A stretch of 64,000 nucleotides of DNA. Origin: Pomphorhynchus laevis (taxonomy: Eukaryota > Acanthocephala > Palaeacanthocephala > Echinorhynchida > Pomphorhynchidae). Numbering within the stretch: position 1 is the first letter of the stretch; every line of letters begins with the position of its first letter. The stretch is from the NCBI GenBank assembly GCA_012934845.2, contig WNNJ02002419.1, positions 186,001-250,000 on the forward strand, given 5' to 3'. The translations under genes and the position numbers were made by a program. Below the pieces are notes generated by a model. That model did not search any database. It was not told the origin of the DNA and worked only from the letters and a program-made list of their open reading frames with translations. This document shows positions 22,301-35,121 of this stretch, piece after piece.

Positions 22301-25300
22301 ATCATTAGAATTAACCTCTTTCACTAGTATATCATAATAAAGCTTTTTGCATATGAAGACAAAGTTATTACTAGCTTTATCAATAGTTGTTATTATATAG
22401 TTATCCTTTAATTTAGTAAGTTCTTTATACATATCTTTATTAATTTTATCTTTTCTTTTATAATTGTTTGTTATTTTCATTTTATTTTTAATTTTATCAA
22501 ATATATAATCTTTCTAATTCGAGTTTTCACTATTAATCTGCTTACTAAAGTAATCATTTAAGTTATTATATAACAAATTGGAAATTTTATTTTTGTCGTT
22601 GTTATTATTTAATCTATATTTATACCCTTTTGATAGCAGCTTTCTTAATTCACAATTTTCAATTAATTCTAGATTATGGGTACATATGTTCATTTATTTT
22701 TATCAAAACTAAGACTTTTACAATTGCATTATGTTTCCATTATGTTTCTAATATTATCGTTACATATTGATTTTAATTATTTATTGTAATTACAAATTTT
22801 TCGTCCTAGTGTTGGTAGGAGTTTATACCTTATTTTAGGAATATATTTACTAAAATCAAACCCTATTATTTCTTTACTTTTAGAATTATTTAAAAGTCCG
22901 GCTATATTTATGTTATCTATACATTTATTAATGAAGTTTATGGTTAATGTATATTTTCTATTGTTATTATTAACATTTATGTACGATTTTTGTATTTTGT
23001 ATTACAAAAACTGTAGATCTTTTAGTTTATTATCTCTAAAAGTTTTTTTTAATATTTCTAATTGTTCATTTATATACATATCTGTTTTAATATTTTTAAC
23101 TCTATTTTTCCTATTCTTTTTATCACCATGACTTCTTGGTTTGCGTTTAACTGGATTATTATAATATAGTTGTTTATTATGTATTATATTACTTCTGCCA
23201 ATTCCTTGTACCACGTCATTCAATCCTAATGGGTACGTGGAATTAAGCGTTTTAATCCAAAAATCTTCTTTTTCTAATAGTTTGTGATTTAATATTGAAA
23301 TGTTTTCTTCGATAATATGTTCTAAAATAAATAATTTACAGTTTTTAATAATATGTCCTATTAATATCATACGTTCATGAAATATAGTTTGACTATTATG
23401 CTGTATATTATATATGTGTTGCTAAACCTAGTTTTTAACATTTTATATGTTTTTCCTATATATTGCAATCCACATGTACATTGTATAAGATACACTACAC
23501 CTGCGGTATTGCAGTTACAATTATTATTAATATTTAATGAAAAACATTTGTTTGTCGTATTACTTACGATAAAATCACGATCACTGTATCCTGGCTATTT
23601 ATGCAAAGAATGCCTTTAACTCGATAAACTGGATTGCTGCGTTGCACAATATTGCGTTATCATGTTCATCTTTATCGATTACAATGAATAACATTTATAT
23701 GATACCAGCAGAGATGGCTTTCAGTTCCAAATTTGTTTGGAACTGCTTATATTTCCTGCTCGTTTTATCCGCCGTTCTTTCCGCAATTGTCCTTATGACG
23801 AATTTTGCCGTAATTTATGCTCCACCACTCGTCGAAAAGGTTAGTGGGAAGAAACTCCCTCGCGCCACATCAACTCTCAAGGTATCGATTCCTATTTCTC
23901 GTCTCGTGATAACCGTGTGCATTGGCATGGGTTCTCTGGGAATAGGAAGGAGCATTGGAGTTGAATAGAATAATAACTTTATTGAAAAAGAAAAGTAAAT
24001 TTTACAGAAATTAGGTTCCCGTCGCGCATTCGCAGACATAGTGAAGAAGACATAATTAGACTTCGAGCACAGCGCAAAACTCGCTGTGGTGGGTTGTCAT
24101 AAGATTAATAGGTTTGGAACAGCTGGAACGTGGCGAGCGTAAGCATGCGGAAACTGATCGTGCGATTTCAAAACTGATGTCTCGTTTCATCTTTATGGCT
24201 AGATCAGAATAAGAACGCGTTGACCGATGCGTCAGTTTTGAAGCCGTGGTTTTGATTAATCTTTCCGCTTCAATGCCCATTCCTCCCGAAGTGGAGAAAA
24301 TAAGAGGTATAAAAGACCCTCGTTCAACTAGCGCAATCCGTTCACTGTATTTGGCTTTCTTGCGACTCTCGTTGTATTCGAAAACATACTCAGGCTTCCT
24401 TGATATGTTCGATTGAGCAGGTGCAGCAAATACATTAACATCAAAAAATGTTCGCTCAAATCGACTACCGTGTAGCCCGGAACAAACTATGTCAAGACGC
24501 GCGCTTGGATCACGGGTTGTTGTTCGTTCGAAAGTAATATTTTCAGGAACCTCGGTTAGCTGAGGTTCGCAAGCTACGCCGTGAGATATGCGGCTAAGAT
24601 AGTGTGAGATGATGTCGCGGACTGCATTATGCCGGATCGAAGGCAAAGCACCTCGTCTACATGATAAGGAATGAGCCACACTGACTCGAGTGCCGCAAAT
24701 GCAGTTGCTAACTCCAATCTTAGGATCAGTATGTCCATACCTTGCGTTCAAAGCATCCCTGAATTCGTTCGAAGAAAGATGAAAATTTTCATGCTTGAGC
24801 GGAAGCGCACTTAACCACGAAGAAGCTCCACTGCGAGCAGCATGCGCGATCAGATTACTGGTTTCGGGTATTGCTAAGATCGGAATTTTAGAGAGGCGTT
24901 CTTGGTGAGATAGTGATCGTAGTGTCTTGATTTCGCTAAGCATAGTTTTCTGCCTCTCTCTTAGGCTATCGCCACCTGAACCAGAATTATAGGTTGAAAT
25001 TAGCATGTTTGAGGATTTGCGTTCAAGTGTGGCTATGGTTGCAGGGTTCGCGATACTAATACCTCCAAATTTGAAAGGAGAGCACAATATTGACTTCCAG
25101 TCTTCATCGAGGTCCCAGGACACGAAGTTTGGGAGAAGCTGTGTGATTAAAGTGTGTGACAGATCCGACCAGATAGTGGCTGAGCAGTCGCAGGTGCGCA
25201 TTATGTGTGTCCACTTAAATTGGACGGAGTTGATTAATCCTGCAAAAGCGACATGCGGATCTACCTTGGCAACATAATCGAGACGTTGCAGCATTGTGGT

Positions 25301-28300
25301 CCATGTAGACAGAAGTTTTGCGGTTGCTGCATTTACAAAATCGTTGGACCCGACTGGACTGCCGAGAATGATGATTCCATCGGTGGAAGTTTTTATTTCG
25401 GGGTCGGGGAGGTTCGATTGATCAATATGAAGGTGTGATAGGAGGTGAGACTTACGTGTGTTTACGAAATAGCCATACTTTGGTCCATCGGTATGAAGCA
25501 CTTCCCATACCTGTTTCAAAACGTCAGTGGTCCCAATAAAGTTGGCGTCATCTGCATACCATTTTTGGAAGACCGACGGAACTTTGCGTTGAATTGCTTT
25601 TATCAAAGGGAGAGAGGTCAGGGCGAAGCCAGCCATCGCAAAAGGATCGCCCTGGGTGAAACCTTCGGTGGAGTATAAGCTTTGACTTCCCACAATGAGT
25701 TGTGCAGGGTTTGCGTAGACATTACGAAGAGCCCGAGAAAGCGACGGGCATACGAAATCTATGTTGTGTAATGCCACCGCTCTGTTTGTTCGGTTGAAAG
25801 CATTTGAAGCATCGATTGACAAAATACAGCGGTCGTCGTGACGGTTAAACTCATCTCTAAGTGTGCTGATGGCGACTTCGATACCGCCTTTTTGAGAAGC
25901 CCCTAATTGAACGGACCCAGCAACGTCCTGAATGTCATTGCGAACAATATCTAGAATGGCCCGGCTTATAATGCGTCTGACAGTATTGCAAATACCTATG
26001 GGGCGGATTCCTCCTGACTTTTTCTCTAAAGCAACCAGACGGCAAGCGGTGAAAGCATCTAAAGTTCCTGGAGTGAGTGGTTCTGTTGCGACGAAGATAG
26101 CGAATTTGGCAAGTGCTTTGGCTAGGCTGAGTGAGTTCGAATCAAAATCTGTCAGCATGTGAAGCCATGAGCGAGCATCAATTCCGGACGGACCCGAGCT
26201 TCCTTTGGTTTTTTTACTCGATCTGATAATGTGTGTTTCGTCCAGAGCATAGAACCGGCTGAGATGATGTACTTTGGATCCAGGGAACGGGGTAGTCAAG
26301 AGGGTATCTGGATCAGCTTGATGTGCCTCGGGGTGTAAGTCTTGAAGCATTGATATTACTGAAGTGCCATCAATGATATGTTGTGGATGCAGGGCTTTTG
26401 TTTCAATCGTGTCTTCTAGCACAGTCGAGCTGGCTCTGATTTGGCCCTTTGTTACTAGGCCTTGATAACGTTTAACCCAGCTTCTCGGTGGAAGAGGCTT
26501 GCGGGATCCGAAATTACTTTGCAGATACAAAGCTTCGTTATAAAGAGTTTCGTAATCTTTATTTTGCCAACTGACTAATCTTCGCTCGAGAGTCTTGCGA
26601 ATCAGCGAGATTTTTCTAGATGGTATTATTTGCAAAATACAGTGAGAGAAGACCGTTGTTTTCTGTAGTAGTGTCCGAGTGTCGGCCTGGGCTTCTGAGG
26701 ATTCCCAATATAAATTGGCCAGGATCTCGACTATTTTGTGACTGGCGGAACAACGTGGCAATTCTATTAGGTTAGGTCTCCAATGAATTACTGCGTTAAA
26801 TAAGTCGGTTATTGATTTAGGGGTGCTGGGTATTTCCTCGTTGAGAAAGTCATTCTGACAAGCATCCGTCGGTTGATTATCAAGTTGCGTGTTGGATTGA
26901 ATTGTAGCGTCGATATTAGAGGTTTTGTTTCTGCATCTCGGTGCGCGGCAGTTAAAGCATATCTTGTTTGACTTAGCGCAGCGGCAACCTTTGCAGACGG
27001 CAGCGGGGCCGTTGCAATTGCAACACAAGTGCTTATCTGATGGTTGTCCGCGAACCATACGTTAATGAATATAATGAATTTAATGAATTTTAAATCCATA
27101 TAATGAATTTTATGGTCATTCTGTTTCCATTATGTTTCTAATATTATCGTTACATATTGATTTTATTTCTTTATTATAATTACAAATTACAAATTATGGT
27201 TAATGTATATTTTTTATTGTTATTATTAACATTTATTGTCCGATTATAGTATTTTATATTACAATATCTGTCTATTATACAACTTAGCCTATCATAGTCG
27301 TTAATAAATTTTTGATTTATTGAACATATGATATCTTTAGAAAAATTTCTTTTATTTACATAAAGATTTTTTTGCTTGTTATCTCTTAAAAGTTGTTTTA
27401 ATATTTCTAATTGTTCATAAATATCTTGAGGGGACGAGTGACCGGCAAGACTCGGACATAATTCATTATTTGAAATTTACGTTTTCTTTTTTGTGTTATC
27501 AAAATAAATTCTAGAGTGCATATATGTTCATTTATTTTATCAAAACTAAAACCTACACAATTGCATTCTGTTTCTATAATGTTTCCATTATAATCGTTAC
27601 ATATAGATTTCAATTCTTTTTTATAATTACAAATTTTCCGTCCTAATAGAGGTAACAACTTATATCTTATTTTAGGAATATATTTACTTAAATCTGACCC
27701 TATTATTCCTTTACTTTTAGAATTATTTACAATAATACCTATATTATCTGAATTATTTAAAAATCTAACTATATTTATGTTATCTATACATTTATAAATA
27801 AAGTTTATGGTTAATGTATATTTTCTATTGTTATTATTTACATTTATTGTACGATTATAGTATTTTGTATTACAATAACTGTCTATTATACAACTTAGCC
27901 TATCATAGTCGTTAATTAATTTTTGATTTATTGAACATATGATATCTTTAGAAAAACTTCTTATATTTACATAAAGATCTTTTAGCTTATTATCCCTTAA
28001 AAGTTGTTTTAATATTTCTAATTGTTCATTTATATACATATCTTTTTTAATATTTTTAACTCTATTTTTCCTATTCCTTTTATCACCATGACTTCTTGGT
28101 TTGCGTTTAACTGGATTATTATAATATAGTTGTTTATTATGTAGTATACTTCTTCTGCCAATTCCTTGTACCACGTCATTCAATCCTAATGGGTACATGG
28201 AATTAATTGTTTTAATCCAAAAATCTTCTTTTTCTAATAGTTTTTGATTTAATATTGCCTTATTTTCTTCAACAATATGTTCTAAAATAAATAATTTACA

Positions 28301-31300
28301 ATATCCTATATTATGTCCTATTAATCTCATATGTTTATGAAATATAGTTTGACTATTATGCTGTATATTATATGTGTTGCCTAAACCTAGTTTTTAACAT
28401 TTGATATGTTTTTCCTATATATTGCAATCCACATGAACATTGTATTATATACACTACCTACAACTGCGGTATTGCAGTTACAATTATTATTAATATTTAA
28501 AGAAAAACTTTATTTGTTGTATTACTTACAATTATTATTTATAACATCACAAACTTTACTGATCGGCAAAAAATTGAATATAATGAGACGATCGCATCGA
28601 TCAGGACATACATCTGTTGTAAAATGTCTCTTGCAAAAATTTGTTCTGCAGCTCTTTGATGTCCACGCGTACAATATCAGTGGATTTCATCTTTTTGAAC
28701 AGAAAGTGATTTACCAGAGTGACTGCGGCAAATGTAAAAAAAATGATATATTTTTTTCTGACAAAATTAGCGCCCATTTGCTGGTTACCTTCAAAATGTT
28801 ATTATTTTTGTGTAATAAATAATCACAAATTTTACATTTTTTTTCTGTTATATTTAAAAGATCTAAAATCTTTATAGTACTAAGGATAAAGTACTTATAG
28901 TACTATAGATTAAAGTACTAAAGATCTACTATCTTTAGTACTTTCGTATATTTCCAATATGATTGAGAACTTGCAACTTTTGTTAAGTCATATTTTTACG
29001 TTGCTTTTTCGGTGTCGCCACCTAGTTTAGTTGACTCAGAATAAACTTTCAACGGGTCATCCAGCAGCATCTGACAGCGGGCAGTTCTGCTTAGGCGGTT
29101 TCAGGCTGGAACAAGATCTTAAAGATCTACCACCTTCATTTAATAAGATTCATTAAATAAGATTTTTAGAAATATATTCATCCTGATCTGTATTAAATTT
29201 ATAAATATTCAGGAATATCAGGTATAGTTGTACGACAAGAAAAATCATTTCGATATTTCGCTAGTAACTACCAGCATATTCAGAAAATTAACTTAGACGA
29301 TTCTAGTAGTTACTAGCGAAATATCAAAATGATTTTTCTTGTCGTTCAACTATACATGATTGTCCCTGGGTATTTAAAAAATTAGATTTTATACAATATT
29401 AAAAAATATCTAATTTTTTATAATTTATTATTCATTTGATACAATATTCGGTCCCTCGAATGGGCCTTGATACATCCAATAATAATAATTTCATTATTTA
29501 ATGTGATCGGATGCGAGCCGGTAGGAAATATCCTACATGCATGCTGCAGCGAGAATGGGGCGATCTTAGACAAGCAGACGAGGTTCCAGCGATTGCAAAC
29601 GAAATTCTTCGGAATATTCTGTCCGAATATTGCTCTTTTGAGCGCTGCGCTTCGATCGCAGCTAGTGATTTCAGAAAAAGCCGAATTCCATCGCCCATAA
29701 CACCCGACGTTGTGAATACGATAGGCATTAATTTGTTTCGTTCAAGACTCACAATACGTTCACTGTATTTCGCCTTGTTTATTTCTTCATTGCTTGCAAA
29801 CACGGATGACGGGACACCACGAGCATATGATTGAGCGTATATATTAAAAATGGTAACATCGAAGAACGTCCGCTCAAATCGATTTTTCTGAAGTCCAGAT
29901 ATTCGATGTCCAAACGTGCACCTCGGTCGCTCGTAGTTGTCCATGTCTCGAAACCAAATCTAGCTGGGTCGTCAGTGAGCTCAGGTTTAACCCAACACTG
30001 TAACAAATGGTTGTAAGCACTTCCGTGACAAATCACGCACTATATTGTGCCGGATTAAAGGCAACCTTCTCGTTTGCAGAAAAGGGCATGGCTAGTATTA
30101 ACGCTATCTCCGCAAGTACAGACACTCCTACTCAAATCAGTGGGCTTTAACCGTACCGGGCGCAGAATGCATTCATATATTTATTGCGACCTAGGTAGAA
30201 GTGTTCGCTCTTTACTAGTAAGGCGCTTAATCACGAGGAGGTGCTATCTCTGGAGACATGAGAGATGATTTGGACTGTGGCCAGACCAAGTCTAGCTACT
30301 TTTGGCTGTAATCTATCGATACGCAATTGGTGTTGCTCTATAAAATTCAGATTCATAACACGGTCTTGTAGGAAGTGCATAGGGTTTCCAGTTTCTCCAG
30401 TTTCATATGTATCGCATATTTTTGAAGAACACCCGAATTTCAGGTGCCCAGAGAATCTTGAGTCACATATGTCAAGTATACTAGCGCTTATAAGATCATC
30501 ATCCAGTCTTGCCTACTCTTAGTCTGATGATTACAGGAACGAAGCTTTCGTTAATAGATGTGTACAAACAGCTTGTGTGAGACGGGCCGCATTCTACTGT
30601 GTACATAAAATACGTTCATTTGAACTGCACTGAACGATTTAATCCAGTGTAAGCACCGTGTGAATCTATCTCTCCGGCGCTTGCCAAACGATCGATTATA
30701 TTAGACCAGCGCTCTACTTTCAATTCAGAGCAGTTTCACTTGTACTGTGTGGTGCTGATGGGAACAAAGAATTTCGATACCAGATGTGGACAGTTCGATA
30801 TCAGCGGATAAAAGAGAGATGTCAACTCTACTGTTTCTTCTTGCTAGCAATTTGGTTTTAAATGCGTTTACGTAATAACCGTACTTAGGACCAAGCTCTA
30901 AGAGAATGGAACACACTTTCCTCAAGTTTTTGAATTTCCCGACAAAATTACCATCATCTGCGTACCATCTCTGAGTAACACCAGGAACCTGTTTACGTAT
31001 GTTTTCAATTAAGGGGCGAGATGCCATTGACAAGCTGGCCATCGCAAGGGAATCCCCTTGTGCAAAACTCTCGTGCGAATGTATACTATCACCGCCAATG
31101 GTGAGCTGAACCGGTAATGCATGTAGATTACATCACAGTTATAACTTATTATTTTTTATTTTTTATTTAATTTACAGTTGTCACAACTTGGGTTACCCGC
31201 AAATGGGTCCGTTTGATATAGTACGTTTTGTTCACTAATTGACAAACTGACCATTTTCTACCATTTAGGATTCCTCAAGATATTGGATATTGTACAGGGA

Positions 31301-34300
31301 ACCCTCGTGAGGATCGAGGCGCTCTCAAGCACGCAGATGCGGAACATGCAATCGCGAAAGAGAGAGGTCTCTTAAGCCCAATTAAAATATTGCAATAGTC
31401 CTATTTCGTGCGCTGGGCCTCGATTTTGTCAATCGACTTTAATACCATCCTTGTATCGTCGCCCATGCCATGAGAAGTAGAGAATATGAGAGGCACAAAT
31501 TGGCTTCGCTATATAACACATCACACGCTCTCTATATTTTGCAAATTTTCGTGCTTCGTTCGTAGCAAACGCAGATGTTGGGCTGTTGGGTGCATACGAT
31601 TGAGCATTAATATTGAATATGGTGACGTCGAAGAACGTTCGCTTAAATCGATTGCTTTGTAACCCATTACAGACGACATCCAATCTTGCGTCTTGATCAC
31701 GCGTAGTGCCCTTTACCTCCAAGTTTATTTCTACCGAGACTTTCGTGAGCACAGTTCGCCCCCGACGCCGGAACGGATAGTAGTCAGTTCCTGTGCAAAA
31801 ATGTCCCGAACGATATCTTGCCGAATTGAAGGTAAATAGCTACGATTGCAGGAAAGCGCATGACAGATGTTGACGTCATCACCACACACAGGTAGTTTCG
31901 GTCACATCTGTCGGAGTCTAACCATAGCGTGCGCATATTGCCTCCTTGAATTTGCGCGACGAAAATGGAAGCTCTCGCTCGTAACTGGCAGGGCACTTAA
32001 CCACGAAGAAACGCCGTCTCTGGAAGCGTGAGAGATAGCCTGAGACACAACTTGCCCGAGTCTGTCGATACTCGGTTGTAATCTCTCCTGGCGCAATTGA
32101 TGTTGATCCGTTATAATTTGTTTCATGACGCTTTCCTGAAGTAAGCGTAGAGCGCAACCCTTGTCCAGACTTATATGATTCACATAGATGTTCAGAAGAT
32201 ATGCGCTGAAAATATGCGCTGAGAAGATATGCGCTGAACTCTATATGCGCTGAAAATCTCGGGTCATCAATACAAAGTCCCCCATTTTGTAATGGTGAAG
32301 TCAAATACATCATCCAGTTTGTATATACTCTACGTCTAATGATTGCAGGAACGAACGTATCTGTGATTGCCTTAACGAGATGGTCTGACGGATTACATTC
32401 AATGGAACGCATAAAGTGCGTTCATTTTAACTGCACTGAACGAACCAACCTAACATATGCGACCTGTGGGTGTATCTCCGCAACACTGTTTAATCGATCG
32501 ACTAAGGTAATACACCGTGTTTCTTCCGATACTGTTACGCTGCTCTCGTACTGAGGAGTGCCAAAAGGGACACCTAGAATTTTAAAGCCAGTTGTCGACA
32601 ATTCAACGGTGGAGAACAGAAATAAATTGCCATCATCCATGCAGCTTCGCGCTATCAATTTTGATTTCGAGTCATTTACATGATATCCGAATTTCGGACC
32701 TAACTCTAGAAATAACGACCACACCTTCTCTAGGTCTTAGAGTTTACCAATAAAGTTGGCATCATCCGCGTACCATCTATGGGTAACGCCAGGTACATGT
32801 TTGCGTAAAATCTCAATAAGGAGCAAATATGCCATCGAGAGGACGGCCGTTGCGAAGGGGTCCCCCTGTGTAAAACCTTCGTGTGTTGTAAATACTATCT
32901 CCTCCAAGAGTAAGCTGTGCCGATGATGCATACACGTTCCCGAGCACAGTTTACGATGTGAGAGCAATGAATTTCATGTTTGAAAGTGCAGCTTTCCGAG
33001 TCATTGAGTTGAAAGCGTTGAACGCATCTACTAACAGGATACAGGAGTCCGGATTTGCCTCGTAAACCTTTCTCAAGGAATGTACGGCGTATTCAATTCC
33101 TCCCCTATGTGCGGAAGCGAGCTGCTCCAATCCCGCAACATCCTGTTGCGGGATAATTCCGAATTATTTGCAATATCGTCTTTGCGACAATGCGTCTTGC
33201 AACGTCACATACCCCGATAGGCCTAACGCCTCCCGTCATCTTTTCTAATGCCACCAATCTCTGGCCTTAAAAGCCTCAATACTCTCAGGACATATAGGTT
33301 CAGATGCTAATCTGACAGCGAAATTAGCGAGGACCCTAGCAAGCGTTCGGGAATGCTAACCGAAGCTTTCAACATATGGCACCACATAAATGCGTCAAGA
33401 CCGGATGGTCCAGCAGAACCTAGCGTTTTCTTACATGCTCTTATAATATCATTGTAATCCAGTACTGCAAATCGGGTGTGGTGATGTCGACAGGACCGTT
33501 CCATCGGTTCTGACAAAAAAATCTCTCTAGCTGTCTCAGAGGCTTTCGGATGGAGCGATTTTAAGATTTCTTTGACATACATACCTATGTAGCATTGTAT
33601 TTTATAGTGCTGGCCATAATATTGTCTTCTAGAACTGAACAGTTCCCCTTTGTACCTTGCCTCTGGTTATGAGCTTACAGTATTGTCTCCTCTAGTCCTA
33701 CTGTGCATGCTTGTGACAAAGACTGAACAGATATTGTAAATAACTTGCTTATTTACATATTAGCTAGCTTATTTACGTATTATTTATGGATAATAAATAA
33801 TATACTTTGTATTAGAATAAGATACTATATAATCAAATTTCATCAGAGGAAATACATCATTAGCATGTATTTGGCCCCGCTGCTATGTTGGGTAGAGGAG
33901 TTAAGAGCCGAAACCTGATAGCATAGCAGTTCCTCCTGATGATCTCTAATCCTTATTCTGATGCAACGTCTGTTATTTATTAGTCAATTCATAAAAATGA
34001 CGTTTATTTTAAATTTCAATTTTTTATTTTAACTTGATTTAAATTATAGAAAATCTAAAAACAATTATTAATTTTATTATTTAATTATTAAATTTTGATT
34101 TAGCATTATTATGTTTTGTTTGTTTTATAATTATATTAAATACGTAGACTCAGTTAGCTGATTTGAATTCTTCAAAAAGCTCTTAAAACTTTGCCTACTG
34201 CCGAAGTAAAAGTCGGCGATCAAGGGTTTTTCGAATCTCCGATATTTTTCTCGAATTGAACGATCGCAACATCCACTTAAAAATACGACCCCCGTTTTCA

Positions 34301-35121
34301 ACGTATTTTGATAGTCACGATGCTTCTGCGCAACCGACCTATAATAATATGGGATATCAACAAAGATGTTGCTAGCAGAACACGGTGGAAGGCCCAAAAG
34401 ATTGGGTCTCTATTAGATTACGGCTTGATAATAATATGCAGCGCAATTGACTGATGGAGCTTCTTCATGTAAGACTAGATCTTGGGCCCGATGGAGTGGT
34501 ATGACGTCGTGATGTGCAGCTGTTTGTATCGGTTGACGCTTTATGCAATTGATGCAGTTCGTGGCTTTGCAATTTAAACAGGCGCGCTTAGATTTTGCGC
34601 ATTTGCAGCATATGCACCTTGCTGCCGGTCCGTTGCAACTGCAGCACACGATCGTGCTCGAAGGTTTTCCACGAGGCATCAAATATTTGTGTTGCTTGTT
34701 GATTTAAGTGTGTATAAATCTTTCGACGCTTGTAAGAATGTGAAGTGTATGTGGAGATCTGAAATGTATGAATGTGAAGAACTGAAATCTGGAATTGAAA
34801 TTGTAAGTATCTTGTTAAAATCAAGACAATTTTTAACCAGAATAAGAATAATAATTATATTACTATAAACTTATTATTATATAGAGTTATTAATTAGTTC
34901 TGACGAAATCAGCCGATATTATCGTTAAATTAGTATTCAATTTGTTTCGCTTATCATGTTCAAAACGTATTAAGCATTTTAATTGACATCGTGCATTGTA
35001 ATTGCCATTATAATTCATTTAATTTTCTAATTAATACTTTTAAATTTACTTTAAATTTGTTTAGGATCCAGCACAAGTGGTTCAACCTCAACTTCCGGAA
35101 GTTAACGAAGTTGAAAGAACT
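10334..35121 (+). CDS. Collagen exons 1-5: signal peptide and N-propeptide
   Basis: Exon 1 is 10334-10412 ([19 protein letters not shown], a clear signal peptide; phase 1 donor AGAA|GTAAG). Exon 2 is 10473-10501 (29 nt, a micro-exon encoding KNSLAGALR after a split Lys codon). Exon 3 is 10557-10595 ([13 protein letters not shown]). Exon 4 is 14549-14596 ([16 protein letters not shown]). Exon 5 is 35065-35121 ([19 protein letters not shown]). All have GT-AG borders and keep one frame. The region is acidic, with no cysteine-rich vWC or TSPN module, so the N-propeptide is minimal. Without the 29-nt exon the frame would meet a stop in exon 3, which supports that exon. The first ATG was chosen because it directly begins the hydrophobic signal. 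Confidence 0.8.

Noticed and set aside
20727-23619. In-frame stops in the Naiad-like copies as recoded selenocysteines
   Set aside because: Some Naiad elements are reported to use selenocysteine, but the stops here coincide with general frameshift decay and I see no SECIS-like structure.
23642-23968. 108-codon + strand ORF with hydrophobic segments that could be taken for a membrane protein
   Set aside because: The opposite strand carries REL C-terminal motifs ([13 protein letters not shown]), so the + frame is a shadow of a transposon remnant.
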